DNA from: Lentzea tibetensis
GTDB taxonomy: Bacteria; Actinomycetota; Actinomycetes; Mycobacteriales; Pseudonocardiaceae
DNA: 64,000 nt
Assembly: GCF_007845675.1 (NCBI RefSeq)
Contig: NZ_VOBR01000006.1
Location: 186,001-250,000 of the forward strand
Reading direction: 5' to 3'
Shown here piece after piece: positions 24,794 to 32,613 of the stretch. The position numbers and the translations under genes are program-made. The first letter of the stretch is position 1. The number at the start of each line of letters is the position of its first letter. The notes beneath the pieces are model-generated. The model ran no database searches and was not told where the DNA came from. It saw only the letters and a program-made list of their open reading frames with translations.

Positions 24794-26809
24794 GTGCAGC
24801 GTCCCTCGGTGGTCACCATCGTCCTGCTGGCCGCCGCGCTGGCGCTCGCGGGCAACATGGCGACCAACACCGTGCAGGTGTCCTCCGGCTGGTGGCCGTA
24901 CGCGATCTGGGGCGTCGTCGCGCTGCTGGTGATCGCGACGATCGCGGTCGAGGTGAACCGCGCCCGCGACGCGCTGGACGTGACGCGGGTGTCGAGGCTG
25001 ACCGACCCGATCAAGCTCGGCGTGCACCCGGCGGCGTCCGTCTCCTCGTCCCGCGTCCCGCCGTTCATCGCGCGCGATCGCCTGCCGGACCTGGAGAACG
25101 CGCTGCGCACCGGCGGTTTCGTGCTCGTCGTCGGCGACTCGACGGCGGGCAAGACGCGACTGGCGTACGAGGCGATGCGTCGCGTGCTGCCGCGCCACCT
25201 GTTCATCCGCCCGCGCACCCCGGACGCGCTGCCCGCGGCCCTGGCTCTCGCGAAACGCAAGCGCCGCAGCGTGCTCTGGCTCGACGACCTGGAGCGCTAC
25301 CTCGGGTTCCACGGCCTGGCCGAGCTCCCCCGCTGCGTCGTGCTCGCCACCATGCGCACCCACGAACGCGACGACCTCAGCCACCGCCACGACCCGGCCC
25401 GGTCGGCGGGCGAACGCCAGTCCGCGCGCGTCGGCCGTGACGTGCTGAACCTGGTCACGGTCGAGATCCGCCTGGACCGCATGTGGTCGCAGGACGAGCT
25501 GGCCCTCGCCGGCGCGTCCGACGACTCCCGCATCACGCAGGCGCTGGCGAGCGCGGACAAGCACGGCATCGCCGAGTCGATGGCCGCGGGCCCGCAGCTG
25601 CTGCGCGAGTGGCAGGACGCGCGTGACGTCCGGGGCGCGGCGATCGTCGCGGCCGCGGTGGACGTGCGGCTGGCCGGCTACCACCGCCCGCTGCCGCTGG
25701 ACTTCCTGCGCTCGCTGCACACGTCGTACCTGGACGCGGCGGATCGTCCGGGGTCCTGGGAAGCCGCTCTTCAGTGGGCCGCGCAGCCGCTGCACGGCAC
25801 CAGCAGCCTGCTGGAGCCTTCCGGCGACGGCTTCCTGGCGTTCGACTACCTGGTCGACGCGACCGCGCAGTCACCCGCGATCCCCACCGCCACCTGGGAA
25901 GCGCTGATCGAGCACGCCGCACCGGCCGACCTCGTGGAGATCGCCTGGCAGGCGTCCTACAGCGGGCAGCTCGACCAGGTGGAGCGCGTCTTCGACCTGG
26001 TGCTCGACGCCGGGCTCGTCATGGGCGCGATGGAGGTCGCCACGTGTCTCGGCGACGCGGGACGCACCGAACGCGCCGTCACGATGCTCGAACAGCTCGT
26101 CGACCGGGCCGAAGGCGTCGTCTCGGCGGAGGAGCTGCTGGTCCTGCGCGGCAACCTGGTGTGGGAGATGGGCCAGAAGGTCGACGGCGAAGGCGATCCC
26201 GTCCGGGCGCTCGCACTCGCCGGGCAGGTCGCCGACGACTGCGCGGCCCTGCTCGGCGCCGAGCACCCCGACACCCTCGCCGCCCGGCTCACGCTGGCCA
26301 GACAGCTGGGCGGAGCAGGTCAGCCCGGCGAGGCCCTGCTGCTCGCCACCGGCGTGGGCATCACGGCGGCGGCACTGCACGGGGCCGACCACTGGGTCAC
26401 CCGGCGCTCGCGCTTCGAGGTCGCGAGCTGGACCTGGACCGTGCACGGAGCCGCGACCGCGGCGCCGCTGTTCCTCGCGCTGGCGCAACAGTTGGGATCA
26501 CTGCCCGCGGTCCGCGTGTCGGAGTTCGTCGACGTCCTGTGGAACCTCGGCGGCACCCTGCTGGAAGCGGGCGACGCGGCGGAAGCGGTCAGCGTGCTCG
26601 CCGACGCCGCCGACCAGGCCGCGCTGGCGTTCGGCAACCAGCACGAGCGGACGCTCCGCGTGCGCCTCTCCCACCTGGAAGCCGTTGCGGCGACAGGTGA
26701 TCCCGGCGAGCTCGCGGCGTCACTGGCGGCCGACTGCGTGGCCGCACTCGGCCCGGACCATCCGACCACAGTGGACGCTCTGCGCCTCAGTACTCGTCAC
26801 GGAGCTTGA
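24794..26809 (+). CDS. Membrane-anchored P-loop NTPase with TPR-like C-terminus
   Basis: A 671-residue protein. Two N-terminal membrane helices (about residues 6-20 and 33-54) are followed by a P-loop ATPase domain with Walker A GDSTAGKT (114-121) and Walker B VLWLDDLER (160-168), then a long alpha-helical region with tetratricopeptide-like repeats (for example GEHP/AEHPDTLAARLTLARQL, a motif shared by Kinesin-light-chain-type TPRs). The layout resembles STAND-type signalling ATPases, with TPRs as a sensor. No catalytic effector domain is visible, and the membrane helices may be the effector. GTG at 24794 starts four bases after the HxlR stop. Confidence 0.75.
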   Translation: MQRPSVVTIVLLAAALALAGNMATNTVQVSSGWWPYAIWGVVALLVIATIAVEVNRARDALDVTRVSRLTDPIKLGVHPAASVSSSRVPPFIARDRLPDLENALRTGGFVLVVGDSTAGKTRLAYEAMRRVLPRHLFIRPRTPDALPAALALAKRKRRSVLWLDDLERYLGFHGLAELPRCVVLATMRTHERDDLSHRHDPARSAGERQSARVGRDVLNLVTVEIRLDRMWSQDELALAGASDDSRITQALASADKHGIAESMAAGPQLLREWQDARDVRGAAIVAAAVDVRLAGYHRPLPLDFLRSLHTSYLDAADRPGSWEAALQWAAQPLHGTSSLLEPSGDGFLAFDYLVDATAQSPAIPTATWEALIEHAAPADLVEIAWQASYSGQLDQVERVFDLVLDAGLVMGAMEVATCLGDAGRTERAVTMLEQLVDRAEGVVSAEELLVLRGNLVWEMGQKVDGEGDPVRALALAGQVADDCAALLGAEHPDTLAARLTLARQLGGAGQPGEALLLATGVGITAAALHGADHWVTRRSRFEVASWTWTVHGAATAAPLFLALAQQLGSLPAVRVSEFVDVLWNLGGTLLEAGDAAEAVSVLADAADQAALAFGNQHERTLRVRLSHLEAVAATGDPGELAASLAADCVAALGPDHPTTVDALRLSTRHGA

Positions 26810-27440
26810 CCCGGCTCCACGTGGGCTCCTGCGGCCAGCCCTCCGGCGAGTCCTCCCACTCCTCCTGCCTGCCGTACGGCGTGAGGTCGAGCAGGTTGAA
26901 GTCCGTCCGCAGCCGATCCACTCCGCGCCCGCTCGTGAAGTAGGTGCGGAACACCTCATCGCCGTCGCGCAGCAGCACGCTCAGCCCGAACCCCCGCAAC
27001 CCCATGTCGTCGTTGAAGTCGCTGCCGTACGACGAGTACCAGGGGTGCGTCCACCCGAACCGCTGCCGCGTCTTCTCGATCTCCTCCTGCGGTGCCCGGC
27101 ACATCAGGATCAGGCGCGTGTCGCGGGCGTTGAGGTGCGTCTGGTCGGAGGCGAGGTTGTCCGTGAACCCCGCGCAACCGCCACAGGTCCAGTCCTGGCC
27201 CGGTTCGAGCATGAAGTGGTAGATCACCAGCTGCGGCTTGCCGTCGAACAGGTCCAGCAGTGTGCTTTCCGAACCATCGGGGGCAGTGAACCGATAGTCC
27301 TTCCCCAGCCGCACCATCGGCAACCTGCGCCGCTGGGCCGCCAACGCGTCGAGCGCCCGCGTCATCTCCTTCTCCTTGACCAGCAACGCGTCCCGCTCCA
27401 CCTGCCACTCCTCGGCACTGACCACCCGCGGCCTGCGCAT
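26787..27440 (-). CDS. DUF899 thioredoxin-like protein
   Basis: A 217-residue member of the DUF899 family (thioredoxin-fold, AhpC-related). Landmarks are an N-terminal helical section with a lysine/arginine-rich RRRLPMVRLGKDYRF, LLDLFDGKPQLVIYHFM, DWTCGGCAGFTDNL with the paired cysteines, and a late FNDDMGLRGFGLSV. The function is unproven; a role in thiol redox is inferred. ATG at 27440 has a GGAGGGG site seven bases before it. The 3' end overlaps the P-loop/TPR gene by 23 bases convergently. Confidence 0.85.
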   Translation of the reverse strand: MRRPRVVSAEEWQVERDALLVKEKEMTRALDALAAQRRRLPMVRLGKDYRFTAPDGSESTLLDLFDGKPQLVIYHFMLEPGQDWTCGGCAGFTDNLASDQTHLNARDTRLILMCRAPQEEIEKTRQRFGWTHPWYSSYGSDFNDDMGLRGFGLSVLLRDGDEVFRTYFTSGRGVDRLRTDFNLLDLTPYGRQEEWEDSPEGWPQEPTWSRVKLRDEY

Positions 27441-27481
27441 GTTCGCCCCTCCATAGAGTTCCTCTACGAAACTAACCGTAG

Positions 27482-27790
27482 GCATCACGCAAGGTGCTGA
27501 CCGAACGCCTGAAGTGGCTGGTGGCCCAGGAGGTGCTGGAGCGGCGGGAGTACTCGACGCGCCCGGTGCGGTACGAGTACGTGCTCACCGAGCGCGGCAT
27601 GGAGCTCGTCGACCTGCTGATGGTCATGGGGTGGGGTGACCGCTGGCTGGCGGGCTCCGAGGGGCCGCCCGTGTACTACCGGCACCACGCGTGCGGCGAG
27701 ATCAGCCACGTCGAGCTGCACTGCTCGGTGTGCGACAAGCCGATGAACGGCACGAACATCGACGTCCTGCCAGGTCCGGGCTCAGCCTAG
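27482..27790 (+). pseudogene. 5'-truncated HxlR regulator remnant
   Basis: About 102 codons match the C-terminal two-thirds of an HxlR protein: ASRKVLTERLKWLVAQEVLE (recognition helix), wing REYSTRPVRYEYVLTERG, and a C-terminal C-G-E-I/CSVCDKP pair. The usual opening with the first HTH helices (about 45-55 residues) is absent: the homologous frame stops at TAG (27479-27481) directly before ASRK. A GTG at 27494 could start a 98-residue peptide, but it would lack half of the DNA-binding fold. The break lies at the DUF899 promoter, which suggests a deletion joining two loci. The 3' end overlaps the TPR regulator by nine bases. Confidence 0.75.
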
Positions 27791-29128
27791 GAAGTCGGCG
27801 ATCCGCTCGTCGAGGTCCGCGTGTCGCTTGTCCGCCCTGCGCCGCAACGCCTTGACCCGCTCGACGATCCGCGACGACGACAACCCGCCGATCGCGGTCA
27901 GCGCCTCGCCGGTGACCTGGTCGGCCTTCTCGTAGTCGCGCAGTTCGAGGTACGCGGCGGCGATGTGGATCTGTGTCTTGGCGCGTGCCGTGACCCGGTG
28001 CTCGGGCAGTTCGGAGAGGGCCCGTTCGAGCATCGCGACGCCCTGCTGCGGGCGTCCCGTGTCGCGCAGGCACTGGCCGATGTCCGACATCAGGTCGGAC
28101 TCGCCGTAGAAGCTGAGCCAGTCCGGCTCGGTGCCGTCGCGATCGAAGGACCGCTGCGCGTTCTCCAGTGCCTTCGTCGTGCCCTTGGCGTCACCGAGCA
28201 GCGCGAGCCCGCGGGCTTCGATCGCGTGCAGGTACGCACCCAGCGCGGGCGTCGCGTCCCCGTTGGCGACCTGCAGCGCCGACCGGGCGAGAGCTGTCGC
28301 TTGATGCGCCTCGCCGGGAGATACGTCGATGGTCACCCGGCTCATCTCCGCGAGCGCGTTCGCGGCGTAGAGACGGTCGCCCGCGTGCGAAGCCAGGTTG
28401 AGAGCCTGAGCGTAGTAACGCTGCCCGAGAGCGTGTCGGCCGCTGTCCACAGTGGTCAGACCGGCCATCCACGTCGCCTGCGCGACAGCGGAGAAGAGAT
28501 CCCGGCGCACGCGGTCCGAGCACGTACCGTGCAACGCGGCTCGTGCCTGGTGGTGAACGAAGTGGATCAGTTGCTGCCGGACGGTACCTCCGCCGTGTCT
28601 GCGGTGCAGCGTCTCGAAGTGGCGAACAGTCGCGAGCAAGACCTCGACATCAGAGTTGCCGATCCGCGTGCCCTCCGCCCAGGCCGTGGCGGGTGTGGTG
28701 AGCGCCAGCCAGGCGGGCTGGGCGAAGGCCGCGGCGGTGAAGGCGGTTCCCATGAGGAAGTTTCGCCTGTTCATGTCGCGCCCGGAGAGTTCCACCACGG
28801 TGGCGATCGTGCCACCTATGGTCGGCGAACAGGCGAAGCCGTCGAACGTGTCGCCCACCGGGCTCCGGTCGGCGAACCCGCAGTCGGTGACGTTCACCTG
28901 GTAGCCGAGCCGGACCGTCAGCACGCTCGCCGCGATTCTCGGCACCGGCCAGCGGGGCTGGGCACCCTGCAGCATCCGTTTGACCGAGGTCGTGGTCGTG
29001 CCGAGATGCAGCCCTTCCTTCTCGGCCATCGCGACGATCGCCCGCGCCAGCGCGCAGTTGCTGAGGCCTGCCTCAGCCAGCAGCCGACGGAGCGCGGCGT
29101 TCTCCACGACCTCGAAGGTAGCGGTCAT
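27782..29128 (-). CDS. Transcriptional regulator with N-terminal HTH and TPR repeats
   Basis: A 448-residue protein of a type common in Streptomyces and relatives. The first 90 residues hold a helix-turn-helix-like region (RRLLAEAGLSNCALARAI, GTTTTSVKRMLQG, PRWPVPRIAASVL), then a segment with a twin-arginine-like RRNFLMGTAFTAAAF, and the rest is alpha-helical with TPR-like repeats (ALNLASHAGDRLYAANALAE, YLELRDYEKADQVTGEAL). Such proteins are thought to be peptide- or protein-sensing regulators; targets are unknown. ATG at 29128 is chosen over upstream codons of poor quality. It is divergent from the 29.2-30.5 kb genes. Confidence 0.82.
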   Translation of the reverse strand: MTATFEVVENAALRRLLAEAGLSNCALARAIVAMAEKEGLHLGTTTTSVKRMLQGAQPRWPVPRIAASVLTVRLGYQVNVTDCGFADRSPVGDTFDGFACSPTIGGTIATVVELSGRDMNRRNFLMGTAFTAAAFAQPAWLALTTPATAWAEGTRIGNSDVEVLLATVRHFETLHRRHGGGTVRQQLIHFVHHQARAALHGTCSDRVRRDLFSAVAQATWMAGLTTVDSGRHALGQRYYAQALNLASHAGDRLYAANALAEMSRVTIDVSPGEAHQATALARSALQVANGDATPALGAYLHAIEARGLALLGDAKGTTKALENAQRSFDRDGTEPDWLSFYGESDLMSDIGQCLRDTGRPQQGVAMLERALSELPEHRVTARAKTQIHIAAAYLELRDYEKADQVTGEALTAIGGLSSSRIVERVKALRRRADKRHADLDERIADFLG

Positions 29129-29250
29129 TAGCTCCCAAACCGCTCGGATCCAGAAGTGGGACGGAAGTGGGACCCCTGCAACCGATTCGCCTCTGACCAG
29201 CCCCGTTGTGCGACTGCCGCCAGATTTCACGGACACCTTCACTGGTTCGC

Positions 29251-29475
29251 ATGGCACCACAGCCCGACGAGAACCAGCGCCGGATCAGAGAGGCCCGCGA
29301 GAAGTGCGTGAGCTGGCTGACCAGCCGGTGCGCGCCGGGCTGCACCAACTGCGTCAACTGGGACCGCCCGTCCGAAGGAGACCGACGTGACTGTTCAGCA
29401 CACCCACCGGCTCGACGGCCACTCACTCGTGCCGACCGCTCTGTTCGACCGCCTGGTCGCCCGGATCACGGCTGA
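29251..29475 (+). CDS. Possible small cysteine-containing protein
   Basis: A candidate 74-codon gene from ATG 29251. The first 45 codons have strong high-GC codon bias and encode REKCVSWLTSRCAPGCTNCV, a cysteine-rich motif that looks protein-like. The remaining codons overlap the next gene by 89 bases and look like out-of-frame coding sequence, so the real C-terminus may be incidental. No ribosome binding site is obvious. I cannot assign a family. Confidence 0.35.
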   Translation: MAPQPDENQRRIREAREKCVSWLTSRCAPGCTNCVNWDRPSEGDRRDCSAHPPARRPLTRADRSVRPPGRPDHG

Positions 29476-29773
29476 CCACGGCTTCGACCCCACCCTGTCC
29501 GCACGAATCGTCGACCAGGCGCCGGTGTTCCTCAAGGCGTGCGCCGACAACCGCGGCACGCCGCTGTCGCCGAGCTGGCTGGTCGACATCGGGTGGCACG
29601 CCTTCCTGCTGCACACCCGCGAGTACGCCGAGTTCTGCCAGCGGGTCGCGGGACGGTTCATCCACCACGTGCCGACCGACGAGCCGGGCGGCACGACCAC
29701 CGGTCACACCATCGAGGCAATCAGGGCATCGGGCTTCACCGTCGACGAAACCCTGTGGGAGAACAGCTGCTGA
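29387..29773 (+). CDS. Glycine-rich-domain-containing-protein-like small protein
   Basis: A 128-residue protein. The segment PSWLVDIGWHAFLLHTREYAEFC matches the W-H-xF-x-L-x-T-xx-Y-x-FC pattern of the GRDP-like (DUF1399-type) family; the C-terminus ends DETLWENSC. GTG at 29387 has a clear GAAGGAG site. The family has no established biochemical role. It is the first of a compact set: the phosphotransferase-like gene overlaps its stop by one base (TGATG). Confidence 0.72.
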   Translation: MTVQHTHRLDGHSLVPTALFDRLVARITADHGFDPTLSARIVDQAPVFLKACADNRGTPLSPSWLVDIGWHAFLLHTREYAEFCQRVAGRFIHHVPTDEPGGTTTGHTIEAIRASGFTVDETLWENSC

Positions 29774-30546
29774 TGACGAAGCACATGCTCTGGGAAGACC
29801 TGCCCGACCAGGTGCGGGACGCGGTCGCGGCGCACACCGGCCTCGTCACCACGGCCACCCCGGTGACGGGCGGCGTCAACTCGGCCCTCACCGTCGCTCT
29901 CGACACGGAGCAGGGCAGGTTCTTCTGCAAGGCAGTCGCAGCCGACAGCCGCATGGCGTGGATGCACCGCAACGAACTGACGGTGCATCCCGTCCTCCCG
30001 GGCATCGCCCCGGCCCTGCACTGGAACGTTGAGCAGGACGGCTGGCTTCTCCTCGGCTTCGAGCACGTCAGCGGCCGCCACCCCGACCTCTCCCCCGGCT
30101 CACCAGACATCGCTCCCACCATCGACGCGCTCCACGACCTCCACACGAAGCTCACCCCTTGCCCGAAGATCAGAGTCGCGAGCTTCGCCGACCACTGGCG
30201 GCAGCTGGACGTGGACCCGAAAGCACTCGAAATGACCGAAGGCGACACGCTGCTGCACACCGACCCGCACCCGCTGAACTTCTTGATCGACACCAGGGTC
30301 CGGGTGATCGACTGGGCGTGGGCGCGCAGAGGCGCATCGTGGGTGGACGACGCGTTCTTCGCCACCCGGCTGATGATCGCCGGCCACACCCCTGAACAGG
30401 CGGAACGCCACACGAACCGAGTCCCGGACGAGTTCGTGAGGGCACTGAGCCAGGTGTGGGCACAGCTCGCCGAGAAGGACCCGAAACCACACCGCCGCCG
30501 ACTCGCGGACGTTGCGAAGCGGTGGGCCCAGCACCGGGTAGCGTGA
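29773..30546 (+). CDS. Aminoglycoside phosphotransferase-like kinase
   Basis: A 257-residue protein-kinase-like small-molecule kinase (APH/choline kinase fold). The N-lobe includes TPVTGGVNSALTVALDTEQG; the catalytic loop is LLHTDPHPLNFLID (a D-x4-N pattern) and the metal-binding Asp lies in VIDWAWARRG. It is likely to phosphorylate a small hydroxylated molecule; antibiotic resistance should not be assumed. It is translationally coupled to the GRDP-like gene (one-base overlap) and probably controlled with it opposite the TPR regulator. Confidence 0.83.
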   Translation: MTKHMLWEDLPDQVRDAVAAHTGLVTTATPVTGGVNSALTVALDTEQGRFFCKAVAADSRMAWMHRNELTVHPVLPGIAPALHWNVEQDGWLLLGFEHVSGRHPDLSPGSPDIAPTIDALHDLHTKLTPCPKIRVASFADHWRQLDVDPKALEMTEGDTLLHTDPHPLNFLIDTRVRVIDWAWARRGASWVDDAFFATRLMIAGHTPEQAERHTNRVPDEFVRALSQVWAQLAEKDPKPHRRRLADVAKRWAQHRVA

Positions 30547-30550
30547 CGCC

Positions 30551-30793
30551 ATGGGCGAGGACGAAGAGTACGACGAGGTCGAAGACGAGTTCGAGGACGA
30601 GGAAGACGACGACGACCTCTTCTCCGTCACCCCCGAAGCCCGCACGGTGTGCCACCTGTGCGGTGGCGCGGGCTTCATCGCCAGCCCCACGCTCGCCATC
30701 ATCGGCGGCGCCGCGCGCACGGTCGACAACGGCCGCGAGTGCCCGCACTGCGCGGGCAGCCGCACGTTCAACGGCCTCATCCCGCCCCTGTAA
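30551..30793 (+). CDS. Small acidic protein with DnaJ-type zinc finger
   Basis: An 80-residue protein in two parts: a strongly acidic N-terminus (residues 1-24, almost all Glu and Asp) and a CxxCxGxG-type zinc-binding module (CHLCGGAGF and CPHCAGSR) spaced as one zinc-finger unit of DnaJ. It may be a small chaperone-like or nucleic-acid-linked adaptor; function unknown. The ATG at 30551 follows the kinase stop by four bases. Confidence 0.72.
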   Translation: MGEDEEYDEVEDEFEDEEDDDDLFSVTPEARTVCHLCGGAGFIASPTLAIIGGAARTVDNGRECPHCAGSRTFNGLIPPL

Positions 30794-30804
30794 CCTGGGC
30801 GGAC

Positions 30805-31713
30805 GTGGAGGTCCTCACCCGAGCCGAGTGGCACGAGCGCCGTGACGCGCATGTAGACCGCGTCCGCAGGTGGACGGGTCCGCACCAGGAACGCAAGCTC
30901 CGCAAGGAGAAGCACCCGGTCCTCGACTTCCTGTTCACGTACTACTCGCACCGGCCGGTCCGCCTGGAGCGCTGGCACCCCGGCCCCGGCGTGATCCTCG
31001 AGGACGCGACCGAGTACGCGGACATCCCGCACTACAAGGTCACCGCACAGGGCGTCACCCTCGACGAGGACAGCTTCCGCGAGGCGCGCGGTAAGACGAT
31101 GACCTTCGTCGAAGCACTCCTGAAAGCCACGCTCAGCCGACCGGCCCGGCTCAACTGCTTCGGGCTGCACGAGTGGGCCATGGTGTACCGCCAGACCCCG
31201 GAACAGGTCCGCCACAACGCGTGGCCGCTCAGACTCCAAGAGAACACCGACGAGGTCGTCGAGAACGCCAAGATCCAGTGCGGGCACTTCGACGCGTTCC
31301 GGTTCTTCACCGAGGACGCGCGGCCGCGCAACGCCCTTCAGCCGACGCGCGAAGGTCAGACCGAGAACGAGCAGCCCGGTTGCCTCCACGCGAACATGGA
31401 CATCTTCAAGTGGGCCTACAAGCTCGAGCCCGCTACGCCGTCCGAGCTGGTCGCGGACTGCTTCGAGCTCGCGGGGGACGTGCGTGAGCTGGACATGCGC
31501 GCCAGTCCGTACGACCTGGCCGGCCTCGGCTACCCGCCGATCAAGATCGAGGATCCGCAGGGGCGCGCCGAGTACGTCCGGCAGCAGGCCGAGTTCGCGA
31601 AACGGGCCGAGCCGCTCAGAAGGCAGCTCATCGAGCTCTGCGAAGAACTACAGGCCGGCGGCCAGCGCGGTGACGACCTCGTCCTGACGGTCCTCCCGCA
31701 CGGAACGCGATAG
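30805..31713 (+). CDS. Protein annotated in relatives as 3-methyladenine DNA glycosylase
   Basis: A 302-residue protein of an actinobacterial family often labelled 3-methyladenine DNA glycosylase, although no catalytic HhH or AAG motif is visible to me. Characteristic segments are KHPVLDFLFTYYSHRP, LNCFGLHEWAMVYR, CGHFDAFRFFTEDARPRN, QPGCLHANMDIFKWAY and ELVADCFELA; the conserved His/Cys/Asp residues suggest an enzyme with a metal or covalent site. GTG at 30805 is used, 11 bases after the small zinc-finger gene. The 3' end overlaps the convergent lipoprotein gene by 66 bases. Confidence 0.78.
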   Translation: MEVLTRAEWHERRDAHVDRVRRWTGPHQERKLRKEKHPVLDFLFTYYSHRPVRLERWHPGPGVILEDATEYADIPHYKVTAQGVTLDEDSFREARGKTMTFVEALLKATLSRPARLNCFGLHEWAMVYRQTPEQVRHNAWPLRLQENTDEVVENAKIQCGHFDAFRFFTEDARPRNALQPTREGQTENEQPGCLHANMDIFKWAYKLEPATPSELVADCFELAGDVRELDMRASPYDLAGLGYPPIKIEDPQGRAEYVRQQAEFAKRAEPLRRQLIELCEELQAGGQRGDDLVLTVLPHGTR

Positions 31714-32475
31714 CTCGACGTGTGCGAACGGGCTGCCCGCCTCCGCGCAGGCGCGGCCCTGGACGTTGCGGGTGCCCTCGAGCTTGCCGCACTCCGACTG
31801 CCAGCCGCGGCAGACCTCGAACGAGCTGAGCGACTCGGCAAGAGAACGCACGAAAGGCCCGGTGGCCGCGCTGCCGGGCGACACCACGACGTCGGCGTCC
31901 GGCAGGCTGCCGTCGTGGAAGCCGTGGATCTGCAGCTGCGGCACGTCCTGCTCGGCCAGCCGGACGGCCATGGCGTGGAAGACGGTGTCCGGCTCGTGTG
32001 CGACGTCGGCCACGCGGCGGTGGGTGCCGGAGACCAGCAGCATCGCGCCGGGCACCTTGCGCCACAGCGCGAGGCCGATGCGTTCGGTGTCCAGGTCGGT
32101 GGTCGGGTGCGGCACCTCGATCGCCACGCGCAGCGACGTGGACGTGTCGGCCAGGTAGAGCCCGTCGCCGCGGGACGACCGCGCCAGCGCGTACTTGCGG
32201 CCGGAGACGGGGTCGGTGCCGTTCACGGTGGTGAAACCCGCAGGTGAGGAACCCTCTAAAAGCTCCTGAGCTGTCCGCTTCGGGGCCGATGGGCGCCGAA
32301 ACGAGACGTCCGGTGACAGGGCTGTGGTGAATTCCGCAATGACGTCGGCGAGATCGGGCTCAGCGATCACCGGAGCCTCTGACCTGCCCGAACACGCCAC
32401 CAGCAGGGAACCTGCGAGCAGCGTCCCGATCACTCGCACCCGCAGACCGACTCGCACGCTTTGGACGATAACCAC
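31648..32475 (-). CDS. Lipoprotein of unknown function, divergent from the PGA-type locus
   Basis: A 275-residue lipoprotein with lipobox LLVACS. GTG at 32475 is used; GTG at 32457 is nearly as good. The mature part has a compact set of conserved-looking polar motifs: VAIEVPHPTTDLDTERIG, LLVSGTHRRVADVAHE, LQIHGFHDGSLPDADVVVS, and near the end CRGWQSECGKLEGTRNVQG. The His/Glu/Asp content (PHP-x-T-D-x-D-TE, GTHR, HGFH) looks like a metal-binding amidohydrolase or peptidase surface, but I recognise no named family. Its position, divergent from pgsB-pgsC-type genes, would suit a polymer-trimming enzyme; this is inference. Confidence 0.72.
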   Translation of the reverse strand: MVIVQSVRVGLRVRVIGTLLAGSLLVACSGRSEAPVIAEPDLADVIAEFTTALSPDVSFRRPSAPKRTAQELLEGSSPAGFTTVNGTDPVSGRKYALARSSRGDGLYLADTSTSLRVAIEVPHPTTDLDTERIGLALWRKVPGAMLLVSGTHRRVADVAHEPDTVFHAMAVRLAEQDVPQLQIHGFHDGSLPDADVVVSPGSAATGPFVRSLAESLSSFEVCRGWQSECGKLEGTRNVQGRACAEAGSPFAHVELSRSVREDRQDEVVTALAAGL

Positions 32476-32613
32476 CCATATGGCACCCTTGCCCGCGTTC
32501 GGGTGAACCTCGCACACGTGATGCCCCGCACTCATTGGGCCAAACGTGTCACGCGAGCACGCTTTCGGGCGATACGCACTCGAATCGGACTGACCTGGGG
32601 GGGTCCTGGGAAA

